A DNA stretch of 64,000 nt from Acidobacteriota bacterium (GTDB lineage Bacteria; Acidobacteriota; Terriglobia; Acidiferrales; UBA7541), in the NCBI GenBank assembly GCA_021324935.1, contig JAJPIE010000023.1, forward strand, positions 1 to 64,000, in the 5' to 3' direction. A program made the position numbers and the translations under genes. The stretch's first letter is position 1. Every line of letters begins with the position of its first letter. Shown here one piece after another: positions 1-9,084 of this stretch. The notes under the pieces were generated by a model. The model worked only from the letters and a program-made list of their open reading frames with translations. It searched no databases and was not told where the DNA came from.

Positions 1-56
1 CGCCACGCGGCTTGACACGTCCCGCGTTTCCTCCGTAGCATGAAGAATTGCCCGTT

Positions 57-131
57 GCCGGCGTAGCTCAGTGGCAGAGCGAGGGTCTCATAATCCCTAG
101 GCCGTGGGTTCGATTCCCCCCGCCGGCACCA
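57..131 (+). tRNA. tRNA with CAU anticodon (elongator tRNA-Met, or tRNA-Ile2)
   Basis: The acceptor stem GCCGGCG (57-63) pairs fully with CGCCGGC (121-127), followed by A and an encoded CCA (129-131). The D stem is GCTC/GAGC (66-69, 77-80), the anticodon loop is CTCATAA (87-93) with anticodon CAT at 89-91, and the T loop TTCGATT lies at 109-115. The paired first base argues against an initiator tRNA. Elongator Met cannot be told from lysidine-modified Ile2 by eye. Confidence 0.95.
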
Positions 132-287
132 TACTTTGCCCGCCTTTCCAGCCTGTCCATGACCCGCATCTTGAGTGACTGACCTCCCTGGATGCTCCGG
201 GAAAGAATGGCCCCAGGTTTAGCGATTCCGCCACCGGGTCTCATGGATGGTTTCCCGCCCCGAAAACTGCCGTAAATCGCACAACGA

Positions 288-335
288 TAAGTCGAATTAA
301 GTCGATTTGACTTAGCGAATCAATCCGTATGGAAT
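288..335 (+). promoter_or_regulatory. candidate promoter with phased TAAGTCG repeats
   Basis: TAAGTCG occurs at 288-294 and again at 298-304, exactly 10 bp apart, and GACTTA at 309-314 forms an inverted repeat with the second copy (TAAGTC-GATTT-GACTTA). A -35-like TTGACT sits at 307-312, with TGGAAT 17 bp downstream at 330-335. The arrangement suggests a regulator binding on one face of the DNA over the -35 of the receptor gene. This is inferred from sequence symmetry only. Confidence 0.4.
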
Positions 336-396
336 GCTATTGCTCGTTTTGGGGCTGAGTGCCGTGCCGGCTTGCATATCCATGGGGGATTTCGCG

Positions 397-3300
397 ATGC
401 GTAATAAAGGTGAGACGAGAGCTGAAAGCAAAACCGGGAACTGCCGTCAACGGAATACCCGGTGGTCCGGCAACTGGTGTTTCCGTCATTGGTGTCTCCT
501 CGTTTTATGGCTAGGTGCCGGGGCCGCTGGCGTGCGGGCGCAGGTTTCCGCGAGCATCCAGGGGAGCGTTACCGATGCTTCCGGCGCCGCGGTGAAGGGA
601 GCGACCGTCCAGGCCAGAAACCTGGAAACCGGCGCGCTTCGCAGCACGGCAACGGACGATGCGGGCCGCTACGCGCTTTTGGTCCTCCCTGTAGGCGCCT
701 ATGAAGTGCGCGCCGCAAAATCGGGATTTCAGGATGCCGCTCAGAGCGGCGTTCACCTGGTTGTCGGCGAAGAGGCCCGCGTGGATTTGCGGCTGTCGGT
801 TGGCTCGCTCAAATCCGAGGTGACCGTCACCAGCGATGCGCCCATGGTGAGCACCACGACCAGCGACATCAGCGGCCTGGTCGGCGAGCGCGCGATCAAG
901 GAACTTCCCCTTAATGGGCGCAGCTATGACCTGCTGCTTCCCCTGAACCCCGGGATCGTCAATTTCACGTCGCAAAAGGCCGGCGGAACGGGAATCTCCA
1001 ATTCCACCACGGGCAACAACTTCGCGGTTTCGGGAAATCGCCCGCAGCAGAATCTTTTTTTGCTGAACGGCGTGGAATACACGGGCGCGGCGGAGAACAA
1101 TATGCAGCCCGGCGGTCCGAGCGGCATGCTGCTGGGAGTAGAGGCGGTGCGCGAGTTCAACGTGCAGCGCGATTCCTACGGCGCGGAATTCGGTAAACGG
1201 CCGGGCGGGCAGGTGGTGATCGTGACACAATCGGGGAGCAATCAGTGGCACGGCTCGGTTTACGAATACCTGCGCAACAAAGCCCTGGATTCGGCGAACT
1301 ATTTTGACCAGGGCTCGGCTCCGCCGTTTCAGCGCAACCAGTTCGGCGCTTCCTCCGGCGGGGCCATTCAAAAAAACAAGACCTTCGTTTTCGGCAACTA
1401 TGAAGGATTCCGGCAGCATCTCCACCAGACCTCGGTGGCATTTGTTCCGGACGCGGCCGCGCGCCAGCAAGCCGCTCCCAGCGTTCAGCCGCTTCTGAAT
1501 CTCTGGCCCGTCGCCCCCGCGGGAGCGCCAGATGTGCCGGATGGCACGGTAAATGGAGTCACGGTTGGCATTGCCACCCTGTTCAGCAGCCCGTTGCAGA
1601 CGATTCGCGAAGATTTTGGGACGCTGCGCGTGGATCACAACTTCTCCGCGAGCGATACGCTATCCGGCGTCTACACCATCGACGACGGCGGAGACATAAC
1701 CGCGACTCCAGCGGATCCTTACAGCACGGACATCTTGAATTTGCGCGAGCAGGTGTTGAGCCTCGAAGAGACCCACGTCTTTTCCCCCACCCTTCTGAAT
1801 ACGGCCCGGATTGGCTTTTCCCGCGCGGGATATTTCTTCACCGGAGAACCAACCCCAGGTACTCCCGCTGCAAACGTTCCGGGATTTCTAACCGGCTCGC
1901 CGGTGGGAGCGGTGGTGGTTGGCGGCAGCGCGGCGTCAAACCCGCAAGCCTCCATTGGGCTCGCCGGCAGCAACAATGGCAGTAATCTGCACATCGCGCG
2001 GAATCTATTCACCTACGAGGATCGCGCAACCTGGAACCGGGGCCGCCACCAATTGAGTTTCGGGGCCTGGTTTCAGCAATTCCAATCCAACGAGATACTC
2101 GCGCTGAGTCAGTACGGCCAGGCGACCTTCGCGAGCCTCACCAGTTTTCTGCAGGGGACTGCAGGATCGTTCCTTTACACTCCAGCCGCGACGGAGATGA
2201 ATTGGAGGTCGCTTTTCGGCGCGCTCTATGGGCAAGACGTATTTCGCGTCAGCCCGAACCTGACCGTGTCGCTTGGATTCCGCGCGGAATTTTCCACGGG
2301 CTGGAACGAAGCGCATGACCGCGCCGCGAATTACACGTTTGCAAGCGGCGTCATATCCAGCCAGCCCCGTATTGGCGGTTCGTTATTTACCGCGAACAAC
2401 GCCACCTTCCTGCCTCAGCCCAGAATCGGCGTGGCCTGGAGTCCTTTCGGCCCCAAAACGGTCCTCCGTGGTGGTTTCGGCATGTACAACGACTTGCAGG
2501 ACGCACTTGGATATCGCGCGGACCAGAATGCGCCTTTCAACACGACCTACAGCATCCCGAATTTTGCGGTTTCTTCGTTCCCCGTCAATCCTGCGGCTCC
2601 CGTACCCGCCACGGCAAAGATTTTGCCCGGCGGTGTCCAGCCGGACATGAAAACGCCCACACTGATTTCCTGGTCGCTCCGCATCGACCGGGAACTTTCG
2701 CCGAACACGGTGCTCACCGTCGGCTACATCGGCTCGCACGGGTATCACGAACTCATTGGCATCGATGCAAATGAACCGGTGCCTGTGATCTGCCCCGCTT
2801 CTCCGTGCCCGGCCGTGTATCCGTCCAATTTCCCCGCTCCCCTGGCGGGGACACCCGTGCCCGCGGGGACGTATTACATCCCCGCGGGTACCCCGAAGGC
2901 AAATCCTGCGCTAGGAAATACCTGGACGTGGTTTTCCGTCGGCAACAGTTCCTACAACGCCCTGCAAGTGGACTTGCGGCGCCGGCTGAGTCATGGCCTG
3001 TCCGTGCGCGGCGTTTACACATTCTCGAAGGCTCTCGATGACGGCGATTCCCTGAATCAGACCACCGCTGGAAATGCCCCGGGGCTGGCGTCAAATCCGC
3101 TGAACCTGGCAGCCGACAAGGGATTGGCGACGTTCAACGCCACGCACGTGGGGGTGATTAACGTCCTGTACGCCTTGCCCTTTGGCCACGGACAAGCCTA
3201 CGCCCATGATTCCCAGGGCTGGAGCGATGCGCTTTTGAGCGGCTGGTCGCTTTCCAGCATCATTACGGCGCAAACCGGATTCCCTTTCACGCCGCGGCTC

Positions 3301-3708
3301 AGCTACAACCCGTCGAACAATGGCGACACGCGCAATCCCGTTCGCCCTTTCCTGAATCCGGATTTCACCGGCTCGGTGATCACCGGGAATCCCAATCAGT
3401 GGTTCAATCCGGCCGCCTTCCTGGCGCCGCCAAACAACAGCGGTTTTTATGGAAATCTGGGACGCGATACGTACATTGGCCCCGGCCTCGCGACCTGGGA
3501 TTTCTCTGTCCTGAAAGACACGCAAATTCGGGAAGAGCTAAAACTTCAATTTCGCGCCGAAATCTTCAATCTGCTGAACCGCGCAAATTTCAACACCCCC
3601 AATCTGATCGTGTTCACGCCCGCGGGAGTTTCGGGAACCGCGGGGGCGATCACCAGCACCTCGACCACCGCCCGGCAAGTCCAGTTTGCACTGAAGCTGC
3701 TCTGGTAA
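397..3708 (+). CDS. TonB-dependent receptor, Oar-like, with N-terminal carboxypeptidase-regulatory domain
   Basis: This is a large outer-membrane receptor, about 1,103 residues from the ATG at 397. That start is preferred over 334 and 382 because GGGGGA lies seven bases upstream. A hydrophobic signal segment ending near VRAQ (residues 46-49) is followed by a carboxypeptidase-regulatory beta-sandwich (about 50-135), a plug-like region and a long beta-barrel-like region. The C-terminus (FALKLLW) ends in an aromatic residue, as outer-membrane barrels often do. Such proteins are hugely expanded in Acidobacteriota and are presumed to import large substrates using TonB energy. The substrate is unknown and no partner transporter lies next to it. 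Confidence 0.9.
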   Translation: MRNKGETRAESKTGNCRQRNTRWSGNWCFRHWCLLVLWLGAGAAGVRAQVSASIQGSVTDASGAAVKGATVQARNLETGALRSTATDDAGRYALLVLPVGAYEVRAAKSGFQDAAQSGVHLVVGEEARVDLRLSVGSLKSEVTVTSDAPMVSTTTSDISGLVGERAIKELPLNGRSYDLLLPLNPGIVNFTSQKAGGTGISNSTTGNNFAVSGNRPQQNLFLLNGVEYTGAAENNMQPGGPSGMLLGVEAVREFNVQRDSYGAEFGKRPGGQVVIVTQSGSNQWHGSVYEYLRNKALDSANYFDQGSAPPFQRNQFGASSGGAIQKNKTFVFGNYEGFRQHLHQTSVAFVPDAAARQQAAPSVQPLLNLWPVAPAGAPDVPDGTVNGVTVGIATLFSSPLQTIREDFGTLRVDHNFSASDTLSGVYTIDDGGDITATPADPYSTDILNLREQVLSLEETHVFSPTLLNTARIGFSRAGYFFTGEPTPGTPAANVPGFLTGSPVGAVVVGGSAASNPQASIGLAGSNNGSNLHIARNLFTYEDRATWNRGRHQLSFGAWFQQFQSNEILALSQYGQATFASLTSFLQGTAGSFLYTPAATEMNWRSLFGALYGQDVFRVSPNLTVSLGFRAEFSTGWNEAHDRAANYTFASGVISSQPRIGGSLFTANNATFLPQPRIGVAWSPFGPKTVLRGGFGMYNDLQDALGYRADQNAPFNTTYSIPNFAVSSFPVNPAAPVPATAKILPGGVQPDMKTPTLISWSLRIDRELSPNTVLTVGYIGSHGYHELIGIDANEPVPVICPASPCPAVYPSNFPAPLAGTPVPAGTYYIPAGTPKANPALGNTWTWFSVGNSSYNALQVDLRRRLSHGLSVRGVYTFSKALDDGDSLNQTTAGNAPGLASNPLNLAADKGLATFNATHVGVINVLYALPFGHGQAYAHDSQGWSDALLSGWSLSSIITAQTGFPFTPRLSYNPSNNGDTRNPVRPFLNPDFTGSVITGNPNQWFNPAAFLAPPNNSGFYGNLGRDTYIGPGLATWDFSVLKDTQIREELKLQFRAEIFNLLNRANFNTPNLIVFTPAGVSGTAGAITSTSTTARQVQFALKLLW

Positions 3709-3762
3709 CCGTAAACCCCCGCGATTGACAGGCGTAGACGGCTCCGGCAGCATAACGGCCTA

Positions 3763-4716
3763 GTGCCCAGCCCTGTTGACGTCTCACAACGGTTACCCGA
3801 CCTGATTCTGGCCAACCCGACCGCGGGGGGAGGCTTGGCGGAAGACGTTATTCCGCGCCTGAAGAAGTTCGCGGAGCAACATCGATGGTGTCTCGATCTG
3901 CGTTCGGCCGAAAGCGCGCCGGAATTCACGCAAATCGCAGTGGAAGAAGCTCGCAGAGGCCGCGAGCGGATCTTTGCTCTGGGTGGAGACGGGACCTTCC
4001 AGGTCTTGTTGAACGCCGTCGCTGCTTTTCCCGGCGTTTCCATTGGCGTTCTGCCGGCCGGCGGCGGAAATGATCTTGCCGCCGCACTGGGGCTTCCCTT
4101 CGATGCGCTGAACGCAGCAGATGCAATTCTGCGCTCCGGGGATTCCTGCGAGATCGATGCGGCCCGCGTTCGCACTGCCGATGGAGCAGGGCGTCTTTAT
4201 ATGGGCGGAGGTGGCGTTGGCCTGGATGCCGAGGCCGCGCGCTTCGCCAGCGGTGTATACCGGAAGATCCGGGGAAGAAGCCGCTACCTGCTCTCGGCCA
4301 TCCGGGCTTTGCGAAGTTTTGAACCCGTGAAGGCGCGGATTATGTTTCGGGCGGAGACGCAGCAAACAATCGAGGCCAAGGCGCTCGTCGCGGGTGTCCT
4401 GAATACTCCCAGCTACGGGGCCGGCCTTCGGCTCGCTCCAGGCGCGAACCTTCGGGACGGAAAACTCGATCTGGTGATTCTGGCGGATTTGACCCTGCTG
4501 GAAATCTTGCAGATCCTGCCTGCGCTGGCGATCTCCGGCGAAATTCACACCAGGCAGATCCAGAGGTTTTCGGTTCACGAGGTGCGCATCGAAACCGATC
4601 GGCCATGCCTTTTTCACGCCGATGGGGAAATCATTGGCCACACTCCCGTGGAAATCACGGTTATGCCCAAGGCGAAAAAAGTCTGGCGCGCGGGAAGAGC
4701 CATGCCGCGCGGCTAG
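3763..4716 (+). CDS. diacylglycerol/sphingosine kinase-family lipid kinase (YegS/BmrU type)
   Basis: The protein has 317 residues with a GTG start, a normal length for bacterial lipid kinases. Family motifs are visible: NPTAGGG near the N-terminus, the nucleotide-binding GGDGTFQ near residue 75, and LPAGGGNDLA about 25 residues later. The C-terminal beta-domain ends with DGE followed by ITVMPKAKKVW, typical of DAGK-like proteins. It would phosphorylate a lipid hydroxyl (diacylglycerol or a related lipid) with ATP at the inner membrane face. It follows the receptor after 54 bases and may share its transcript. The exact lipid substrate cannot be told. Confidence 0.9.
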   Translation: MPSPVDVSQRLPDLILANPTAGGGLAEDVIPRLKKFAEQHRWCLDLRSAESAPEFTQIAVEEARRGRERIFALGGDGTFQVLLNAVAAFPGVSIGVLPAGGGNDLAAALGLPFDALNAADAILRSGDSCEIDAARVRTADGAGRLYMGGGGVGLDAEAARFASGVYRKIRGRSRYLLSAIRALRSFEPVKARIMFRAETQQTIEAKALVAGVLNTPSYGAGLRLAPGANLRDGKLDLVILADLTLLEILQILPALAISGEIHTRQIQRFSVHEVRIETDRPCLFHADGEIIGHTPVEITVMPKAKKVWRAGRAMPRG

Positions 4717-4758
4717 TGTTCCTCGAGGATCACCCTGCCTGCGGTACCTGTGCGAATT

Positions 4759-7386
4759 TCAGTCGACGAAGTCGATCACCGCGCCTTCATGGCGATAGAG
4801 GAATCCAACGAATTGCCCGAAGTACGGTGAGGCGTTGTTGTTGTAGACCGTACTGAAGTTGCCGTGGTTGGTCACGTTTGTCGAGTAGACGCCCAGGCGA
4901 ATGTGATGTGATTTCCCGCCGCGGTTTCCCAGAAACGGTAGACGGAACTGGCGGTAGACCTTCATGTCCAGTGAGAAGAAGGTGGGAAAACGCTGGCTGT
5001 TGGGCGTGCCCGCGTATTGCTGGTTTACGTCGAGTGGCGAATAAGGAAAACCAGTGTGAATGTCCACGAGCGGGCTGTAGGTCAGTTTCCACGGCAGCGC
5101 AATGATGGCCCAGGCCACAAAGCGATTCGGGATGTCCGAGGAAAGAATCCCGTATTGATTCGGGCGAATGATCGGCGACAAAAATGGAATGGCCACGCTC
5201 GAAAGATTGTTCAAATCGCCCCGCGATTTGCTCCAGATATACGAAGCATTCAATTGATCGTGTTCGAGGAACTCGTAATGGGCCGTGGCTTCCATCTCCT
5301 TGTAATGTGACGAACCGGTGTTCGTGAGTCCCATGTAGGACGGGCCCCCGGTGGTGGAAGTAAAAGGCTGAACGGTGTAGAGGTACGTCGTGTGGCTGTC
5401 GAGATAGCCGACTTTAAAGCGCAGGTTCGGGCGGAGCAACTGCGTCGCCTCGCCGTTCCAGGTGACGTTCCGCGGCGTGGTGCCGGGATGCTCCTGCCCC
5501 GTTGCAGTCATCAAGGGATTCAGGCCGCCCACATAGGCGTTGGTGTAGGTGATGCTCGGCCCGAGCGGCAGGCCATTTATCCCGTAATTCGTAATCGTGC
5601 GATTGGGATTCTGGTCGAAATCCGCCGCCAGCAGCGGCAGGACGCCATAGAAAATCCCCGTACCGGCGCGGAGAACGGTCTTGCCAGATTTGAAGGGAGA
5701 ATAGGCCACTCCAGCGCGCGGCGCGAGCGCCGCCGACCAGCCGGAAGTTTCCGAAGAGAGCCGCGCCCCCATGTCCACGCTCCATGTGGGAGTGATGACC
5801 CAGTGATCCTGCACGAATTCCGCGACGGAGCTGTCAGAGGGAGCCTGAGAAGTCGGCGGCGAAAACGTAATTCGCTGCGTCATCGAGTTGTCCAGGCGAA
5901 GTACATTGATGGGATCGGCCAGGTCGGTTCCATAGAAGGACCGGTAATCGATGTCGGCTCCGACGCGAATCTCGTGATCCCCGTGCCAATGCTTGCGGGC
6001 AAACTGGTAGGAGGGCACAGCTTGAAATTCCTTGCCACGGCGCGACCAACGATCGAAATAGTTTCCGCCGTACCCTTGCGGCGTAATCAGCATGTCCGCC
6101 AGGCCCTGTCCGTGCGCGCTGCTGTCGAAGCGCATGTATTGCGCCACCATACTCAGGATCGCGCCGGAGGTGAATTGGTATTTGTCGTTCAGACCAATGG
6201 CGTAGCCATTCTGGTTTAGGTCGTTGGAGGCTGGAATCGGCACCAGGGCGCTGATGTCGTAATTCTGCCAGCGCAATGGAAATGAGTTCACCGAAAGCGT
6301 CAGCACATGATTCGGTGAAAGAATCGCTTCGATCGTCGAGTAGGAATTGAAACCCTGCCGCTTGCTGATGTCATTGGGCCACGGCAAACCTTCCGTCGTC
6401 TGCTTCTTCATTTCGTACTGAAAAACTTCCGAGAACAAGAGCTTGTGGGGAATGACCGGAACGTCAAAAGCCACACCGGGAATCGCTTCGCCAACGCCGG
6501 CCAGGTGGCCTTCCTTGCCCAGGAAGGCGGGAACGACGCCGCGAACCTTAAAGCTCCACTGGTCTTCCGGAGGCTTGGTTTCGATCGTGGTCAACCCGCC
6601 AGAGAAACTTCCGAGGCCCGCGTCATACGGCGTCTTATGGACGGCAAAAGACTCAACCGCATCGGTGGGAATGGGAACGCCGAAACTGCCGGTGACGGGA
6701 TCCGTAGTGCGCGCGGAATTGACCAGCAGGAGGCTTTGATTTTCGTCCGCCCCCTTGAAATTCAGCTTGTTGTCAAGAGTTTTAATCACGCCGGGAGTGA
6801 TCGGAAGTATTTCCTTTACCTTCTCCTGGATCGTCGGCAAGGTGATCAGCTGGGATTTCGTCACCGTCGCCGGAGGCGGCGCGGCGCTTTCCGTGGAAAC
6901 TTCCGGAGATGTTTCCTTCACTTCCACCTTTTCGGCGACCACGTTGAGCTGCAGCGTGAAATCCTCGACGGCCTGCTGCCGTGCGGTGAGGACGACGGTT
7001 TTATTGACCGGCTTGAAGCCCTGAAGCTCGATGGAGATTGTGTAAGTTCCCGGGGCTAGATTCTTGAATTCGTAGACACCTCGTTCATCGGTATCCGCGT
7101 TGATCGGTGTGCCGTGAAGCGGATCGCCCGAAAGTTTTACGGTGATCCCAGCTACGCCCGCTGTTACGTTGTCCTGGACGGTAGAGACGGTTCCATGGAT
7201 AGAGGTGGATTGAGCTTCTGTCATTTGCGGCGCGGCCGTCTGTGCGACGCATGCAGCTCCGGAAAACGCCGCAGAAAACGAGCAAATCAGAGCCCACAAA
7301 AGTTGGCGGCCGGCGCAGGCCCGAACCACGGCGGGATATTCCCGCTCGAAACGTGATGGGGAGAATTTCTTGACCTGGTGATTCAT
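4759..7386 (-). CDS. TonB-dependent receptor with carboxypeptidase-regulatory domain
   Basis: An 875-residue outer-membrane receptor. The N-terminal signal peptide ends near CVAQ (about residue 49). It is followed by a carboxypeptidase-regulatory domain (STIHGTV-like start, about residues 62-150), a plug-like segment with a PTIQEKVKEILPITPGV stretch, and a barrel-like region. It is shorter than the receptor at 397-3708 and only distantly like it. On the minus strand it lies downstream of two small proteins carrying the same regulatory fold (7774-8645), separated by 387 bases. No strong ribosome-binding site stands before the ATG. The cargo is unknown. Confidence 0.88.
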   Translation of the reverse strand: MNHQVKKFSPSRFEREYPAVVRACAGRQLLWALICSFSAAFSGAACVAQTAAPQMTEAQSTSIHGTVSTVQDNVTAGVAGITVKLSGDPLHGTPINADTDERGVYEFKNLAPGTYTISIELQGFKPVNKTVVLTARQQAVEDFTLQLNVVAEKVEVKETSPEVSTESAAPPPATVTKSQLITLPTIQEKVKEILPITPGVIKTLDNKLNFKGADENQSLLLVNSARTTDPVTGSFGVPIPTDAVESFAVHKTPYDAGLGSFSGGLTTIETKPPEDQWSFKVRGVVPAFLGKEGHLAGVGEAIPGVAFDVPVIPHKLLFSEVFQYEMKKQTTEGLPWPNDISKRQGFNSYSTIEAILSPNHVLTLSVNSFPLRWQNYDISALVPIPASNDLNQNGYAIGLNDKYQFTSGAILSMVAQYMRFDSSAHGQGLADMLITPQGYGGNYFDRWSRRGKEFQAVPSYQFARKHWHGDHEIRVGADIDYRSFYGTDLADPINVLRLDNSMTQRITFSPPTSQAPSDSSVAEFVQDHWVITPTWSVDMGARLSSETSGWSAALAPRAGVAYSPFKSGKTVLRAGTGIFYGVLPLLAADFDQNPNRTITNYGINGLPLGPSITYTNAYVGGLNPLMTATGQEHPGTTPRNVTWNGEATQLLRPNLRFKVGYLDSHTTYLYTVQPFTSTTGGPSYMGLTNTGSSHYKEMEATAHYEFLEHDQLNASYIWSKSRGDLNNLSSVAIPFLSPIIRPNQYGILSSDIPNRFVAWAIIALPWKLTYSPLVDIHTGFPYSPLDVNQQYAGTPNSQRFPTFFSLDMKVYRQFRLPFLGNRGGKSHHIRLGVYSTNVTNHGNFSTVYNNNASPYFGQFVGFLYRHEGAVIDFVD

Positions 7387-7773
7387 GCGGAAACTTTATG
7401 AAACCTTTCGTTCCAAATATTCGGACGCGCCAATTCAGGAAGCGGAGATTCCCTTTGCTCTGTTCCCCGCACCGTTTACTTCCGGATTGGCCATGCTTGC
7501 GTCCGCAGCTGCTAGGCGAGAAGAGTGGATGCTGCTTCGGCAAAACCCCGGACTTATCCACGATAAGCCCAACTCACAACGATGTCGAGAAAGGCTGGAC
7601 CTTTGCCTGGTATTCCGCAGGCCGGCACGCCGTCGAAACCCCACTTTTTATGGTAACAGATTGCCGGGGGCTGCAAAGAAAAGAGAAGGCATTTGTGTCC
7701 TAAGGAAAGTACGGTTCTGCATGACGATCCGAAGCCGATCAGCGGAAACTGCCTGGCCAGGTCGGGGATCCGC
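7387..7773. other. intergenic region, 387 bases
   Basis: This gap separates the receptor gene from the small regulatory-domain genes, all read on the minus strand, so it should hold the leader and promoter of the receptor. An open frame on the plus strand (7385-7777) has no recognisable protein features. I see no clear terminator, repeat or RNA. Confidence 0.4.
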
Positions 7774-8136
7774 CTAGCTTTTTTTGCGGTCGATCTTCAG
7801 ATTGATCACGATTTCTTTGCGGCTGTCGAGCGAAGTCACGCTGCGCACCGGCGATTTGGCGCCCTCGAATTCGGCATGCACTTCGTAGTCGGCGTTAGGG
7901 TCCAGGCCGCTGAACCGATATTCACCGTTGTCGTCGGCAAAATTGCTCCGCACGCCATTGGTCCGCAGATTTTTCAGAAACACCACGCTGCCTGCCAGCG
8001 GATTCTCGGCCTTGTCGCTGACAACACCACGCACCGTTCGTAGCTGGGTTTCCTTCTTGGAATCCTGGGCCGCGCTCACGACGCTGAAAATGAGCGCTAC
8101 CGCGATAACCATTACCATGTTGGGCGAACGTTTCAT
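7774..8136 (-). CDS. small secreted carboxypeptidase-regulatory-like domain protein
   Basis: A 120-residue protein with a signal peptide (MKRSPNMVMVIAVALIFSV, cleavage near SAAQ) followed by one beta-sandwich domain: RTVRGVVSDKAENPLAGSVV, a Gly-Glu-Tyr-Arg-Phe motif (GEYRFSGL), and a charged C-terminus. This fold is seen at the N-termini of large receptors but here stands alone. Its start overlaps the stop of the upstream gene (8133-8645) by four bases, so the two are translationally coupled. A role in periplasmic or surface binding is inferred; no catalytic residues are visible. Confidence 0.8.
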   Translation of the reverse strand: MKRSPNMVMVIAVALIFSVVSAAQDSKKETQLRTVRGVVSDKAENPLAGSVVFLKNLRTNGVRSNFADDNGEYRFSGLDPNADYEVHAEFEGAKSPVRSVTSLDSRKEIVINLKIDRKKS

Positions 8137-8645
8137 TTGGAGTCTCCAGATTTCGCCGGCGCACTGGGTTCCAGCTTGAAGGTCAGGCGTTTCTGCACTT
8201 CCTCTATATTTGCCGCGACTTCTTCGGACTGCTCCTTGTATTTTTTCTGCGTCACCACCACTTCATATTCGATGCCCTCGGGGACGCGAATGGCAAATTC
8301 GCCCCGCGAGTCTGTATGCATTTCATAACGGAACTTTTTTTCCCCTTTCTTGCGGACGCGCACCCGTACGCCGGGGAACGCATAATCATGCTCTGTAAAC
8401 ACCGTGCCCAGAATCAAAAACGGAGGGATTTTTTCCTTCTGCTTCTTGGAGCTTTCCGGAGCCGAAGCACCCGGCTGTGACTGTCCGGCAGAATTTGCAG
8501 CGGTGGGGGGAGGAGCGGGCTGCTGGGCCGCGATTCGAGTCGCCGGAAAACCAGCCACGACAGCGACAAACACGAAATGCTGCAAGACGCGAAATTGGCG
8601 GAAGTTCGGATTCACATGCAGTTTAGATGGCTTCCCCAAACGCAC
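8133..8645 (-). CDS. secreted carboxypeptidase-regulatory-like domain protein
   Basis: A 170-residue protein. A hydrophobic stretch (FVFVAVVAGFPATRIAAQ, about residues 24-41) acts as signal peptide or anchor. It is followed by a Pro/Ala/Gln-rich linker and a carboxypeptidase-regulatory beta-sandwich (FLILGTVFTEHDYAFPGV, then SRGEFAIRVPEG). It is the first gene of a coupled pair with 7774-8136. The basic N-terminal extension suggests the true start may be internal. Function is unknown beyond the fold and probable export. Confidence 0.75.
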   Translation of the reverse strand: MRLGKPSKLHVNPNFRQFRVLQHFVFVAVVAGFPATRIAAQQPAPPPTAANSAGQSQPGASAPESSKKQKEKIPPFLILGTVFTEHDYAFPGVRVRVRKKGEKKFRYEMHTDSRGEFAIRVPEGIEYEVVVTQKKYKEQSEEVAANIEEVQKRLTFKLEPSAPAKSGDSK

Positions 8646-8671
8646 GGGATGCCCTGATCTGGATGCCGGAT

Positions 8672-8929
8672 CTACTCGTCTTCCTCTTCGTCTTCATCCT
8701 GATCTTCTTCGTCGTCCTCTAGTAAATCGCCGTCCTCGTCGAATTCCTCTTCGTCGTCGAGGTCTTCCTCGTCTTCTTCAATGTCGTCTGAGATCGGGTT
8801 GAGCGCCACGGGGTGAGTCTGCGAAACCTCCAGCTCGCACTCGCACTCCGGGCAGCTTAGGATCTCTCCCTCTTCAACTTCGTCTTCGTCCACGTCGATT
8901 TCTGCGGAGCATTCAGGACAACGGAGCAC
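8672..8929 (-). CDS. LysW-like zinc-ribbon protein with long acidic tail
   Basis: An 85-residue protein. The N-terminal half has two CPEC knuckles (residues 4-7 and 26-29) spaced as in the amino-group carrier LysW/ArgW, with acidic strands between them. The C-terminal half (about 49-85) is almost entirely Asp and Glu and ends in Glu. LysW carriers bind zinc and attach substrates to a C-terminal Glu, normally in an EDWGE motif, which is absent here. The zinc ribbon is clear. A carrier role is speculative, and it could instead be a general acidic nucleic-acid-mimic or chaperone. It lies 26 bases downstream of nothing else on its strand and upstream of 8133-8645. Confidence 0.75.
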   Translation of the reverse strand: MLRCPECSAEIDVDEDEVEEGEILSCPECECELEVSQTHPVALNPISDDIEEDEEDLDDEEEFDEDGDLLEDDEEDQDEDEEEDE

Positions 8930-9084
8930 TTTCCATCCTCCGAGTTGATTTTCACCCGTCGAAGCGGCAAACCCCGAAAGGCGCCAGTCGGCGTATTATA
9001 TACCCGGCGCTTGATTCCGGTTTACCGGCTCATTCACCGGCTGTTCAGTGTAACGCAACACCTTCGATGAAAGAATAACAGGAC

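Noticed and set aside
511..1638. A 375-codon minus-strand frame inside the first receptor gene
   Set aside because: Shadow of the receptor coding frame; no domain or start signals.
7385..7777. Plus-strand frame in the gap between receptor and small regulatory-domain genes
   Set aside because: No recognisable protein, no ribosome-binding site, and unusual residue composition.
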